DNA of 64,000 nt from LMDS01 sp039930465 (GTDB lineage: Bacteria > Pseudomonadota > Gammaproteobacteria > Burkholderiales > Burkholderiaceae_C): assembly GCA_039930465.1 (NCBI GenBank), contig JBDTTU010000008.1:7349-71348 (forward strand), read 5' to 3'. Below are positions 24,547 to 33,899 of this stretch, one piece after another (the stretch's first letter is position 1; every line of letters starts with the position of its first letter). Both the position numbers and the translations under genes were made by a program. The notes beneath the pieces were generated by a model. It ran no database searches. It was not told the DNA's origin and saw only the letters and a program-made list of their open reading frames with translations.

Positions 24547-27500
24547 TCACACCGGCCGACGGCACCAGTACCGTGGCGTAACCAGCGAGGCGGGCACCGG
24601 AACAAGGGTGCCGGCTGGGGTCGGAACTATCCCTGAGCCGGGACCGTTCGATGAATGACACCCTTGGCAGTTCGTGGTTGAAGGCACGCCGGACGCTGCG
24701 GCCGCTGCGGCCGCCGCCGCATAGCTGATCAAGGTGTGGCCCGGCCTAGCCGCGTCGGCACGCGACTGCAAACAAGACAGGTAGTCGAACTTAAAGGTGA
24801 ACGCGCCGGTTGCCGCGGACGAGTTCAACGCCTGATCCCGCACAACGACGCTGTACTGAACCGTGATCGGCAATGCGGAGTTCACACCGGTGGCGGGCGG
24901 AGTGAATGTGGGCACACTCGGCGAATCGGTAAATTGCAGGCACGGGAGCGTGACCGTGCAGGACGTCAGCGTCGGGGTGATCACCGTGGAGCTTGTGGCT
25001 CCGCCGCTCAGCACGCGCGTTATGACCAGCGACTCGGTCGTTCCGGAACTGCTGTTCAGGGCGCTCGACAGCGTTACCTTGACGATCGGTAGCGAATCGT
25101 CGGTAGACGAGTTGGTAACAATCGTGGCTCCGGCGCTCGTCGTCACGGCGACCGAAATCGTCTGACTCGGGGCGACGCTGTCGATCGTGAACGCGTAGGG
25201 CAGGCTTGGCGTGCCAGGGGGCGCCAGTGACTCGATGCGCACGGTATAGCTCAGAGCGCCATTCGGCGGGCCGGTGTCATCAAAGCTCCATGTTGAACCG
25301 AGGACCGTCGCAGTGCCTGTAGTCAGGAGGCTGGGGTTGCGTAGCACACGTACCGTCTGACCTGGAAGCAACGGACCATTGACAACGCTACCACTCAACC
25401 TGATTGAGGTCGCGGAGCTGAATGCTCCTTGGGCAATTGGCGCGCCGTTGCCTATGTTCGTAGCCGACACGACCGAGGCCGTCCGTGTGGTGGCGTCGTA
25501 TGTCGCGGCGCGCGCAGCACCCGTCGGACTCTGATTACCCGCCGCATCGACAACCCGGGCGGAGTACGTGTAGGCTGTGCCCGCAGTCATGGGCCCAGGG
25601 TCGGTGATGCTCCACGTGGTGGCGGTCGGAAAGCTGATTGCCGCAGCGAGCGGCACGCCGTTGCGCAGCACCTGAAGGGTCTCGGTCGACGCGCCAACTA
25701 CAGTATTCAAGGCTGTCGTCAGTGTGCCGTCGATCCGAGGCGTGCTGTCAGTCGTGAAGCCTCCTGTCTGAGGAACATTGCCGATCGCGTCGTCGAAGAT
25801 ATTGGTGACGTTGGCTGGCGCGGGCGCGACTGTGTCGATCAGGATCGATGCCGCGTTGCTGGGCTGGCCGGCAAGCGGTGTGGCCTCTATGCGCGCGGTA
25901 TAGGTTTGCGTCGCATTGACGGGGGCGGCAACGGTGTCGTCGAAGACCCAGGCGGTGCCAGTCACGATCGCAGTGGCCAAGCTGGTCCCGTTGCGCAACA
26001 CGCGCACCACCTGACCCTGCAGCAAGGGCGCACCAATCGTGCCCTCGATGCGCGGCGTGTTGTCGGTGGTGGGTGCGCCTTGCGCCAGCACGTTTCCGTT
26101 CGGGCTGTCTAGTACCCGCGTGATGGTCACGGTTGGCAACGATGTGATTTGAACCGTCCAGCTCGTGCCGACGGTGCCCGGGTTGCCGGCGGCATCGACC
26201 ACACGAGCCGTGTAGGTGTAGCTGCCGAGCGCCAGCGCCGTGGTCTCGGCGTAAGTCCAGCTCGTGCCCGACACACTGGCCGAGCCCGCGGCGGCGCCGT
26301 TGCGCAGCACGCGCACCGTATCGCCCGTGGCCAGCGCGCCACCCGCCAGCGCGCCCGAAACGGTCGGCGTGGTGTCAGTCGTGAACGCGTTGTTGGCGAT
26401 CGGGCCACCGTCTTCGGCCACGCCGACCACGTTGGCCGCGACGCTGGAAGCCACGGTGTCGACCGTGAAGGCGAAGCTGTTGCTCCGCGCACCGAACGCC
26501 GGCAAGGCTTCGACCCGAACGGTGTAAGCCAGGCTGCCGTTGGGGGCGGCGGTCTCGGTGTACGCCCAGCTCGTGCCAGACACATTGGCCGTGCCCACCG
26601 CGGTGCCGTTGCGATAGACACTCAGTGTTTGGCCGGCGACCAGGGCCGTGCTTATAGAACCCGCCAGCGTCGGCGTCGTGGTTGCGACAGCCGAGCCTGC
26701 CGTGATCGGCGTGCCGCCACTCGACGCGCCGGTGATCGTGGCGATCGTGCGCAATATCGGCAACTGGGTGCTGTTCGGGTTTGGCGTGACGCAAGCCGGC
26801 ACCACCGACTGCAAGGGCACCGCAATGATGCTGTTGTGGCACGACGCGCACACCGTGCCAGGCGGCGTGAACACGTGGCCAACCGGCACCTGGCACTCGA
26901 GCGTGCCGGCCGGTGGGGTGGGTGGCGGCACGGGATCAGGGCGCACTGGCAGATTGGTGGGGCGCTCGCAGTTCAGCCAGCCGTTGGTGAAACTCGGTAG
27001 CGATTTGGTACGCGCCGGGTTGTGGCACTGCTCGCACTGGGTGTCGGAATGGATCAGCGAATCGGCGCCCGAGCCATGGATGACGCTCGGCGGCATGCAG
27101 GCGGTACCGCTCGTTGGCGCCGGCGGCGTGAGTGGCCAGTCGGTCAGGTACAGGTGGCACTCGGTGCAGGCCGGGAACGGCGTGGCCGAGGCGACGTGCA
27201 CCGGCCGGCGCTGCTGCGTCGGGTTGTTCGGGTCGAACTGCTCGGCCACCAGACCTCGCACTTTCCACATGTTGCCGCGGTAGTCGATCGCCATCGCGGT
27301 GAGGCGGTCGAACGGGCGCACGCCGTAGCCGATGTACCCGCCGGGCATGAGGTCTCGCACCGGCGGCAGGCCGAGCACACGCTGGGCGGTGATCACACGA
27401 AGGATGGTGTTGGCCGTGATGTCGAAGTGCACGCCCCAGGTGTAGACGTGGCCTTCGGTGGTGAGCGCCACGAACAGGCCCTGTTCGGTGAGGATCTTGC

Positions 27501-29331
27501 GCACCTGCGTGCCGGCCGGAATGCCGGTGATCTGCGTGGGCAGCACGCTGCCGCCAGCGTAGGGTGCGGTCGGGTCGCCGGGCACGTAGGCCGAGTTGTC
27601 GGAAGGGTGCGCGCCCCAGGTCCAGATGGAGCCGTCGCGCTTGAGCACCATCACGTCGTTGTCGCGCGCGGCGATCTGCACCACGTCGGCGAGCGGGCCG
27701 GTGGGTGACATGACCGGCCCCGGGGTGGTTCGCAGGCCGTCTTTGTTGCCGTCGCCGAGCAGGCCGAAGCCCCAGCTCGACCCCCAGGAGTAGACCGTGC
27801 CGTCGGCGAACAATGCGTAAGACGCGGTGTTGCTGGCCGCCACGGCCACGGCACCCGCCGGCAGGGTGACCTTCAGCGGCGTGGTCGAACCCGACAGCGC
27901 CGTCCAGTCGAGACCCTGGCCGAGCTGGCCGTAAAGGTTGTCGCCCCAGGTGTAGACCGTGCCGTCGGCGAGCCGCGCGACCGTGTGGCTTTGGCCACCG
28001 GCCACATGGGTCAGGATGCCGGGCAGGGCGAGCGGCACCGCGTGGCCGACGGTGGCCGTGCGGTTGCCTACACCGAGCTCGCCATTGGAGTTGTCGCCCA
28101 CTGCGTAGATCGTGGAAGCGGAGTTCTCGGCGTCGGTCTTGATGAACATCGAGCCGTGGCCGAAATTGCCGAACACGCCGAACACGCGCGCGGCGGGTGT
28201 GACCTTCTTGCTCTGCGCGCCCAGCTCCGGGCCGCCGAGCGAGTCACTCGGGTCGTTGATCGAAACCCAGCCGGCCACGGTGGAAAACGCCTCGCCCTTG
28301 TTGTTCAGCGACGCGTCGAACAAATAACCCTCGTAGCGCACGTTGCCGAAGTTGGTGACCGGCGGCAGCGCCTGCTCGGCGCTGGTGTCGCCGAAGCGGA
28401 ACGACTGCTGCGCGAGTGCCGCGCTCAGCTCGCCGGCCACGGTTTGCGGGTCGTAGGTGCGCTTGTCGGCGGCCACGGCAATGGCGCTGCCGTTCACGCC
28501 GTCGAGCTTGCCGTCGCGCAGGTCTTCGCCGAGTTGTTTGAGGGCCGACAGCGTCGGCGCCGCGTCGTTCGCGTTGAACATCGCGGCCTGTTTGGAAAAC
28601 GCCCCGCTCACCAGGCCGTAGACACCACGCCGGCCTTCGGGGCTGGTCGAATTCACCGGCAAGGTCTTGCCCAGCGTGGCCGACTTGATGAAGGGCAGCC
28701 GGGTGATGTCGCTGACTTCGAGCGCTTTCGGGAACTGCTGGTTGACGATGTCGCGCACCGTGTTGTTGGCCGCCGTGATCTGCGCCGGCGTGGCCGCGGC
28801 GATGCCGCTGACGGGCGCAGCACCTTCGGTCAGCAGCCGGTAGGCGGCGTCGGTGATGATGGTGATGCCGATGTTCTTGTCGATCTTCGGCACGATGGCG
28901 CGCACCACCGCACCTTCTGGGAAAGGCACGTAAGCGTCTTTGCCTTCTTCGTAGTAGGTGGCGTCGGCGCTGCCGCGCAGTTCGAGGTAGAGCGGGCCCT
29001 GGTAGGTCTTGCCGGGGTAGATGGTGACCATGCCGTTGTTCGGGTCGGTCTTGGCCGAGCCGAGCACGGTGCCGTCTTTGAGCCGCACGATCACCAGCGC
29101 GTTTCGGAACTGGCCGAAGTCGCCGCCGCCACCCACGCCGCCGTCGCCGTCTGCGCCGCCGCCCACACCGCCGTCGCCGCCGCCGGCGGACTCCCAGTTG
29201 TAGTCGAAGCTGGCGGTCACGCCGGTGATGACCGGGGCCGGGGTTGAGTCGCCGCCCCCTCCGCCGCCACAACTGCCCAGCATGGCCAGCGCCAGCACCG
29301 AGGAAGACCACTTGAAGGCTGAGTGAACCAT
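24547..29331 (-). CDS. Giant lipoprotein: RCC1 repeats, four CXXCH haem motifs, Ig-like repeats
   Basis: This 1594-residue protein starts after a strong GGGAGGGG ribosome site. It has a lipoprotein signal (LALAMLGSCG, lipid cysteine near residue 21) and then a long glycine-rich linker. Residues about 400-690 contain RCC1-type beta-propeller repeats (VARLADGTVYTWGDNLYGQLGQG and similar). Three CXXCH haem-binding motifs follow near residues 722 (CTECH), 766 (CEQCH) and 828 (CASCH). At least five Ig-like repeats of about 95 residues with the pattern G-x-V-R-V-L-R-N-G span about 860-1390, and a fourth CXXCH (CQGCH) lies near 1555. It is probably on the outer membrane surface as a multihaem redox or adhesion protein. 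I know no characterised homologue with this order. Confidence 0.85.
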   Translation of the reverse strand: MVHSAFKWSSSVLALAMLGSCGGGGGGDSTPAPVITGVTASFDYNWESAGGGDGGVGGGADGDGGVGGGGDFGQFRNALVIVRLKDGTVLGSAKTDPNNGMVTIYPGKTYQGPLYLELRGSADATYYEEGKDAYVPFPEGAVVRAIVPKIDKNIGITIITDAAYRLLTEGAAPVSGIAAATPAQITAANNTVRDIVNQQFPKALEVSDITRLPFIKSATLGKTLPVNSTSPEGRRGVYGLVSGAFSKQAAMFNANDAAPTLSALKQLGEDLRDGKLDGVNGSAIAVAADKRTYDPQTVAGELSAALAQQSFRFGDTSAEQALPPVTNFGNVRYEGYLFDASLNNKGEAFSTVAGWVSINDPSDSLGGPELGAQSKKVTPAARVFGVFGNFGHGSMFIKTDAENSASTIYAVGDNSNGELGVGNRTATVGHAVPLALPGILTHVAGGQSHTVARLADGTVYTWGDNLYGQLGQGLDWTALSGSTTPLKVTLPAGAVAVAASNTASYALFADGTVYSWGSSWGFGLLGDGNKDGLRTTPGPVMSPTGPLADVVQIAARDNDVMVLKRDGSIWTWGAHPSDNSAYVPGDPTAPYAGGSVLPTQITGIPAGTQVRKILTEQGLFVALTTEGHVYTWGVHFDITANTILRVITAQRVLGLPPVRDLMPGGYIGYGVRPFDRLTAMAIDYRGNMWKVRGLVAEQFDPNNPTQQRRPVHVASATPFPACTECHLYLTDWPLTPPAPTSGTACMPPSVIHGSGADSLIHSDTQCEQCHNPARTKSLPSFTNGWLNCERPTNLPVRPDPVPPPTPPAGTLECQVPVGHVFTPPGTVCASCHNSIIAVPLQSVVPACVTPNPNSTQLPILRTIATITGASSGGTPITAGSAVATTTPTLAGSISTALVAGQTLSVYRNGTAVGTANVSGTSWAYTETAAPNGSLAYTVRVEALPAFGARSNSFAFTVDTVASSVAANVVGVAEDGGPIANNAFTTDTTPTVSGALAGGALATGDTVRVLRNGAAAGSASVSGTSWTYAETTALALGSYTYTARVVDAAGNPGTVGTSWTVQITSLPTVTITRVLDSPNGNVLAQGAPTTDNTPRIEGTIGAPLLQGQVVRVLRNGTSLATAIVTGTAWVFDDTVAAPVNATQTYTARIEATPLAGQPSNAASILIDTVAPAPANVTNIFDDAIGNVPQTGGFTTDSTPRIDGTLTTALNTVVGASTETLQVLRNGVPLAAAISFPTATTWSITDPGPMTAGTAYTYSARVVDAAGNQSPTGAARAATYDATTRTASVVSATNIGNGAPIAQGAFSSATSIRLSGSVVNGPLLPGQTVRVLRNPSLLTTGTATVLGSTWSFDDTGPPNGALSYTVRIESLAPPGTPSLPYAFTIDSVAPSQTISVAVTTSAGATIVTNSSTDDSLPIVKVTLSSALNSSSGTTESLVITRVLSGGATSSTVITPTLTSCTVTLPCLQFTDSPSVPTFTPPATGVNSALPITVQYSVVVRDQALNSSAATGAFTFKFDYLSCLQSRADAARPGHTLISYAAAAAAAAASGVPSTTNCQGCHSSNGPGSGIVPTPAGTLVPVPASLVTPRYWCRRPV

Positions 29332-29481
29332 GACCCCTCCCAGGGCTTGCGCAGCGCTTGGGCAGACTGCCCCTCGCCGATCTGTCGCTGCTTCAGCTTA
29401 TCCCAGGCAACTTCCACTTACAACGCGGCACACCCCTGCCGCGTCCTTCATTCGTGGGAAAGATTGAGCCGCAACGGGGGC

Positions 29482-32400
29482 TCACAGCCGCGACAGCGCG
29501 AAGTCGGGAATGCCGCGTGGCGAAATGAACACCGGCCGTTGCCGGCCCGAGGTGATGCGCACCACCTCTTCCGAGACAAACAGGTTCAGCCCGGCGAACG
29601 TGACACGCCCGGCACGCATGAAGTCGGCCTTGCCGCCCAGGCCTTCGATCACGGCCTTGGTGAACGCGCCGTTGCCCCACTCGGCCTTTTCTTCGGACTC
29701 TTCCTCGCCCGTGCTCGACGCGAACACCACCACGCCGTTTTCCGACGATGACAGGTCGTTCATCATCTTTTCGGTCTTGCCGGTCTTGCGCCCGTTCTGG
29801 CGCAGCGCGCCGAGCGAGTTGCCCGCAAAGCAGGTGTCGACGAAAAACAGCGTGCGGCCGCGGATCTTCGACAGCGTGGAAACAATGGCTTCCTGCGACA
29901 CCGCGGTCGAGAGCAAGCGCTCGTGCTGGCCGTCGTGCGGAATGAAGTAGTACCGCCCCGCGCTGTCGTTCAGGCCGTGGCCGGCCATGAACAGCATCGC
30001 CACGTCGTTCGGCCCGACCGAGCCTCGCAGCCACTCGAACTCGCGGTTGATGCTGGCGCGCGTGGCTTCGCGGTTGGTGAGGGTGCGCACGAAGACGCGC
30101 CGGTACTGCTTGCCCTCCTGCGCTTTCATCGTGGCGGCGAAGTCGCGCGCGTCTTTGGCGGGCAGGCCCAGGTTGTAGTCGGCGCGGGCGTAGTCGCTGA
30201 CGCCGATCGCCAGCACATACAGGTCGGTCGTTTGCCGCGCCGCCGCGGCCGCCACGGCCGGCCCGGGCCGAACTTCGATCGCCACCGCCACCGGCCGCTC
30301 GATCGTGAAGGCCAGCGGCTCCGAGGCACCGAACCGGTTGCTGGCGATGATCTCGACCAGCGACTCGCCTTCGGCCACGTCGAGCCGGGCATAACCGCGC
30401 GTGGCGCCGTCGAGGCTGCGCGGCACGACCAGTTCGGAAGGCTGGGCCGGCCGGCCGTTGACACGCAGCTCGACCCGCAGCTCGGCGTTCGTTCCCGACG
30501 ACGAGACCACGAACGAAAGTTTCACTTCGGCGCCGCTGACCTTCAGGCGCCGCGCGTCGGCGGCCGACAGGGCCGGCGGAAACTCGGTTGCCTTGATCTC
30601 TGCGAGCTGGCGTTGGGCCTGGCTGCGGGCCTCTTGCGCGGCCGCCTCTTCGGCTGCGGCGCGCGAGGCCGCGGCCCGAGTGGCCGCTTCGCGCGCCGCG
30701 GCTTCTTCCATCGCGACCACGCGCGCCAGCAAACGCTGCGCTTCCTCCGCCGCGACCTTTTTCTCGGCTTCGCGCGCCCGCACCTCGGCGGCCTCAAGCT
30801 GGCGTGCCGCCAGCTCGCGGGCCGCGGCGTCGCGCTCGGCCTGGTCGCGCGCCGCGCGCTGGCGCGCTTCGGCCAGGCGCGCCAGCTCGGCCGCGGCGGA
30901 CCGCTCCTTTGCGGCCTGCACCGCGGCGCGCTGGGCGTCGGCTTCACGCTGTGCGGCCTGGCGGGCGAGCGTGGCCTGCGCCGCCGCCTCGCGCTCGGCG
31001 GCGCGCGCGGCCTGTTCGGTGGCGCGGACATCGGCGATCACCGCGTCACGCTGCGCACCTTCCTGGGCCGCGAGCGTGCGCAGCGCTTCGGTTTCGTCGA
31101 GCGTCTTCAGCAGCGCGTTGATCACGTCGGGCCGGTTGAAGCGGTCGCGGAAACGGTTCAGCGAGTAGTAGCCCATCGGCCGCTGCGGGCCTTGGCCGAG
31201 CGCCCAGCCGACGATCTGGTCGGCGCCAGCGCTGGCGTCGTAGTAGCCGGAGGGCGTCCACACCACCCAGCGGCCGTCTGACGTGGCCAGCAGCGTCATC
31301 AGCAGCACCCCGTCGCGCGCGCGCCACCAGCGCAGCGTGCCGTCGGCCATGGCGCTGACGACCAGGCGGCCGTCGGCGCTGGCGTTGACGCTGCGCACTT
31401 CGGTGTCGACCGGCATGCGCCACAACACCGCGCCCTGCTCGCTGACGGCGTAGAGCGCACGGTTGGTGCCGACGATGGCCGCGCCTGTGCTCGTTGCGCT
31501 GGCGCGGATCACCGTGGCGGCGCGTGAGCGTTCGTCGTCGGCCAGCGCCATCGGCTTGCCGCCGATCACCGGCGGGCGGCGCTGGTTGTTCACATCGGCC
31601 GGTGCGTTGAACCAGCCGAAGCGGGTTTCGGGTGCGCGCAAAGACTGCGCCGGGCGCACGCTGAGTGCGCGCTTTTCGAACTGGAACCCGAGACCACCGT
31701 CGGCGCTCTTCATGCCCCAGCGCACCGCAGTAGCGTCGGCGCTGACTTCGAGGTCGGCGGGCACGCCGCCGCCGATGGCCGCGACGCTCGACGCCACCCG
31801 GCGAACCAGTTGCCCACCGCGCAAGATGCCCCATGAGCCGTCGAAGCTGCTGAACGCCACGTCGCCGTTGGGCAATGGGCTCAGGTCGGTGACGGAATCG
31901 CGCGCGACGTTGGTGCGGGCCACGAGCGACCGCGCCGCCACGTCGTATTGCACGACCGGAAACTGCTCGTCTTTGGAGCGCGCCGTGCCGCCACTGAAGA
32001 TGAAGCGGCCGTCGGCCGACCAGGCCACCGTTCGCAGGTCACCGCCATAGACTTCGATGGTCGGCAACCGGCCCACCGGCAGGCCGGATTGCGCATCGAA
32101 GAGCTCCAGCGCTTCGTGAATGCTTTCGCGGCCATTGCTGCCGATGGTCGAGTCGGCGTACGCCACCACGAGCTGGCGGCCATCGGGGCTGAAGGCCACG
32201 CCTGCAGCGCGGCGCTTGCCGAGTTGCACATCGGCCAGCGGCGCAACAGCGCCAGCGCTGGCTTTGTAGACGAGCAGCCGGCCGTCGAGGCTGACCGCCG
32301 CCGCCAGGCCGTTGGCCGCGGTGGCCAGGCCGAAGACCGGGCCGTCGAGGCGCTTGTCGAACACCGGCCGGCCGTCCAGCGTGAAGGCGCGCACGCCGTT

Positions 32401-32907
32401 CGTGCCAGCGTAGCCGGCCAGCAGCAGCGAGCCGTCTTGTGACCACGCGAGCTTGCGGATGTCACCAGCTTGCGCGTCGATGGTTCGCCGCAGCGCGCCG
32501 GTTTGAAGGTCGAACAGGTAGATTTGGTGCGGGTGGCCCTCGCCGCCAGTGGTGCCGCCCAAGGCCACCAAGGGCTCGCTCGGGTGGATCGCCACGGCAT
32601 AGAGCCGCCCGCCTTCGGCACCGAAAGCCGGTGGCCGCAGGATCAGCTGCAGCTCGCCACCCGACAGGCCCCAGACCCGCGCCGTGCGGTCGTCGGACGC
32701 CGTGACCACCAGGCCGCGCGCCGCGCTCGCTTCGATGCGCCGCACCGGCGCGCTGTGCGCGCCTTGTTCGACCACCAGCAGCGGGCGTTCGGCGTCGGCC
32801 GCGCTGGCCGAGCCCGCTGCGAGGCTGCCGAGCAGTAAGCCGAGCGCGAGACGCCAGACGCCGCGCACGAGGGGCGGAGTCGGGTGGGTGCCGCGAAAGT
32901 GGCTCAT
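29482..32907 (-). CDS. Exported WD40-coiled-coil-caspase protein
   Basis: This is a protein of about 1141 residues. A signal peptide (LALGLLLGSLAAGSASA) leads into WD40-like propeller repeats (about residues 40-560, for example SDDRTARVWGL and ADGTLRWWRARDG). An alanine/arginine/glutamate-rich coiled coil follows (about 620-800), then a C-terminal caspase (peptidase C14) domain. Its catalytic dyad is His near 977 (FMAGHGLND) and Cys near 1026 (FFVDTCFAGNS). No good ribosome site marks the start; the ATG at 32907 places the signal peptide sensibly, and 32970 is an alternative. Orthocaspases cleave after arginine or lysine. Export to the periplasm is the unusual point. Confidence 0.85.
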   Translation of the reverse strand: MSHFRGTHPTPPLVRGVWRLALGLLLGSLAAGSASAADAERPLLVVEQGAHSAPVRRIEASAARGLVVTASDDRTARVWGLSGGELQLILRPPAFGAEGGRLYAVAIHPSEPLVALGGTTGGEGHPHQIYLFDLQTGALRRTIDAQAGDIRKLAWSQDGSLLLAGYAGTNGVRAFTLDGRPVFDKRLDGPVFGLATAANGLAAAVSLDGRLLVYKASAGAVAPLADVQLGKRRAAGVAFSPDGRQLVVAYADSTIGSNGRESIHEALELFDAQSGLPVGRLPTIEVYGGDLRTVAWSADGRFIFSGGTARSKDEQFPVVQYDVAARSLVARTNVARDSVTDLSPLPNGDVAFSSFDGSWGILRGGQLVRRVASSVAAIGGGVPADLEVSADATAVRWGMKSADGGLGFQFEKRALSVRPAQSLRAPETRFGWFNAPADVNNQRRPPVIGGKPMALADDERSRAATVIRASATSTGAAIVGTNRALYAVSEQGAVLWRMPVDTEVRSVNASADGRLVVSAMADGTLRWWRARDGVLLMTLLATSDGRWVVWTPSGYYDASAGADQIVGWALGQGPQRPMGYYSLNRFRDRFNRPDVINALLKTLDETEALRTLAAQEGAQRDAVIADVRATEQAARAAEREAAAQATLARQAAQREADAQRAAVQAAKERSAAAELARLAEARQRAARDQAERDAAARELAARQLEAAEVRAREAEKKVAAEEAQRLLARVVAMEEAAAREAATRAAASRAAAEEAAAQEARSQAQRQLAEIKATEFPPALSAADARRLKVSGAEVKLSFVVSSSGTNAELRVELRVNGRPAQPSELVVPRSLDGATRGYARLDVAEGESLVEIIASNRFGASEPLAFTIERPVAVAIEVRPGPAVAAAAARQTTDLYVLAIGVSDYARADYNLGLPAKDARDFAATMKAQEGKQYRRVFVRTLTNREATRASINREFEWLRGSVGPNDVAMLFMAGHGLNDSAGRYYFIPHDGQHERLLSTAVSQEAIVSTLSKIRGRTLFFVDTCFAGNSLGALRQNGRKTGKTEKMMNDLSSSENGVVVFASSTGEEESEEKAEWGNGAFTKAVIEGLGGKADFMRAGRVTFAGLNLFVSEEVVRITSGRQRPVFISPRGIPDFALSRL

Positions 32908-33102
32908 GTTGTGGGTGCTGTGGCGGCCACGAGCGTGCCGCTGCCTGAGTGTGCCTCGGACTCGGTGCACCGCCCACCCCCCACGTGTCCCCGGTGGATT
33001 TGCCTTGGCGCGCCGCTAGACTGGTCGCTCCGCCCGGTGGGATACCGAGCACGATGGCAAGCACCTGATGTTCTTTGTCGGCATTGATCGGGGCGAGCCC
33101 CG

Positions 33103-33822
33103 ATGAGTCTTCCGTCCGGCCCCCTCTGGCGCCAGCTTCGCCATGCAGCCTTCGCGCTTGTCTGGATCGGGCTTGCGGTGTTCGTCTATCTGGCGCGCGC
33201 CGAGCTTGTCGATGTGCTGCGCCCGCACGCCGCGGCTCTGGCGCTGCCGGCCGAGTGGCTGCGCTGGGCCCTGGCCGCCGGGCCCCACGTGCTGGCGCTT
33301 GGATGCGGCTTGTTGGCGGCCTGGCAGGTGGCCAAGGTACGGGCCGCCTCGGGCGCACCGGCGGCGGCACGCGGTGCCGAAGAAGCCGACTGGATTCGCC
33401 GCCTGGGCTGGATGCAATTCGAGCAACTCGTGGAGAGCCACTTCACGCACCGCGGTTTGCGAACCGTGCTGCTGCGGGGCGAGCCGGGCTGCCCACCGCG
33501 AACGGGAACGATCGACGGCGGCGGTGTGGTGCAGGTGCTCCACTGCACGGAATGGAAGTCCGAGGAAATCGGCTACGAGATCGTGAACGCGTTCGCGAGC
33601 GAAATCGCGGCGCGCTCGGCGCAAGGCGGTGTGCTGTTGACGTTCGGGCGCCTCACGCGGGGTGCGTCGACGCTGGCTGCAGACAAGAACATCGAGGTGG
33701 TGTCGGGCATCAAGCTGACCCGCATGCTGCGCGCCAGCGGCTGGGAGTCGAGCCGCCTGGAGTCCGGCGGGAGCACCGGCTTTGGCAACAGCCGAAGCCC
33801 GGATTCGCGGCACAGCCGCTGA
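33103..33822 (+). CDS. Membrane protein with degenerate Mrr-like endonuclease domain
   Basis: This 239-residue protein has two N-terminal membrane segments (about residues 15-33 and 55-76). A cytoplasmic domain follows with MQFEQLVESHFTHRGLRTVLL, DGGGVVQVLHCTEWKSEEIG, and a final GVLLTFGRLTRGASTLAADKNIEVVSGIKL. This is the Mrr/restriction-endonuclease-like pattern. The usual catalytic Q-x-K is replaced by H-C-T, so nuclease activity is doubtful. It is divergent from the caspase gene and 77 bp upstream of oxyR. Confidence 0.7.
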   Translation: MSLPSGPLWRQLRHAAFALVWIGLAVFVYLARAELVDVLRPHAAALALPAEWLRWALAAGPHVLALGCGLLAAWQVAKVRAASGAPAAARGAEEADWIRRLGWMQFEQLVESHFTHRGLRTVLLRGEPGCPPRTGTIDGGGVVQVLHCTEWKSEEIGYEIVNAFASEIAARSAQGGVLLTFGRLTRGASTLAADKNIEVVSGIKLTRMLRASGWESSRLESGGSTGFGNSRSPDSRHSR

Positions 33823-33899
33823 AGGCAAGATCCGCCCAAGCCTGCCATGCCGGATAGGATCATCACCGTGCACCGCGCCAGCCCAGCCCGCCCCCGACC

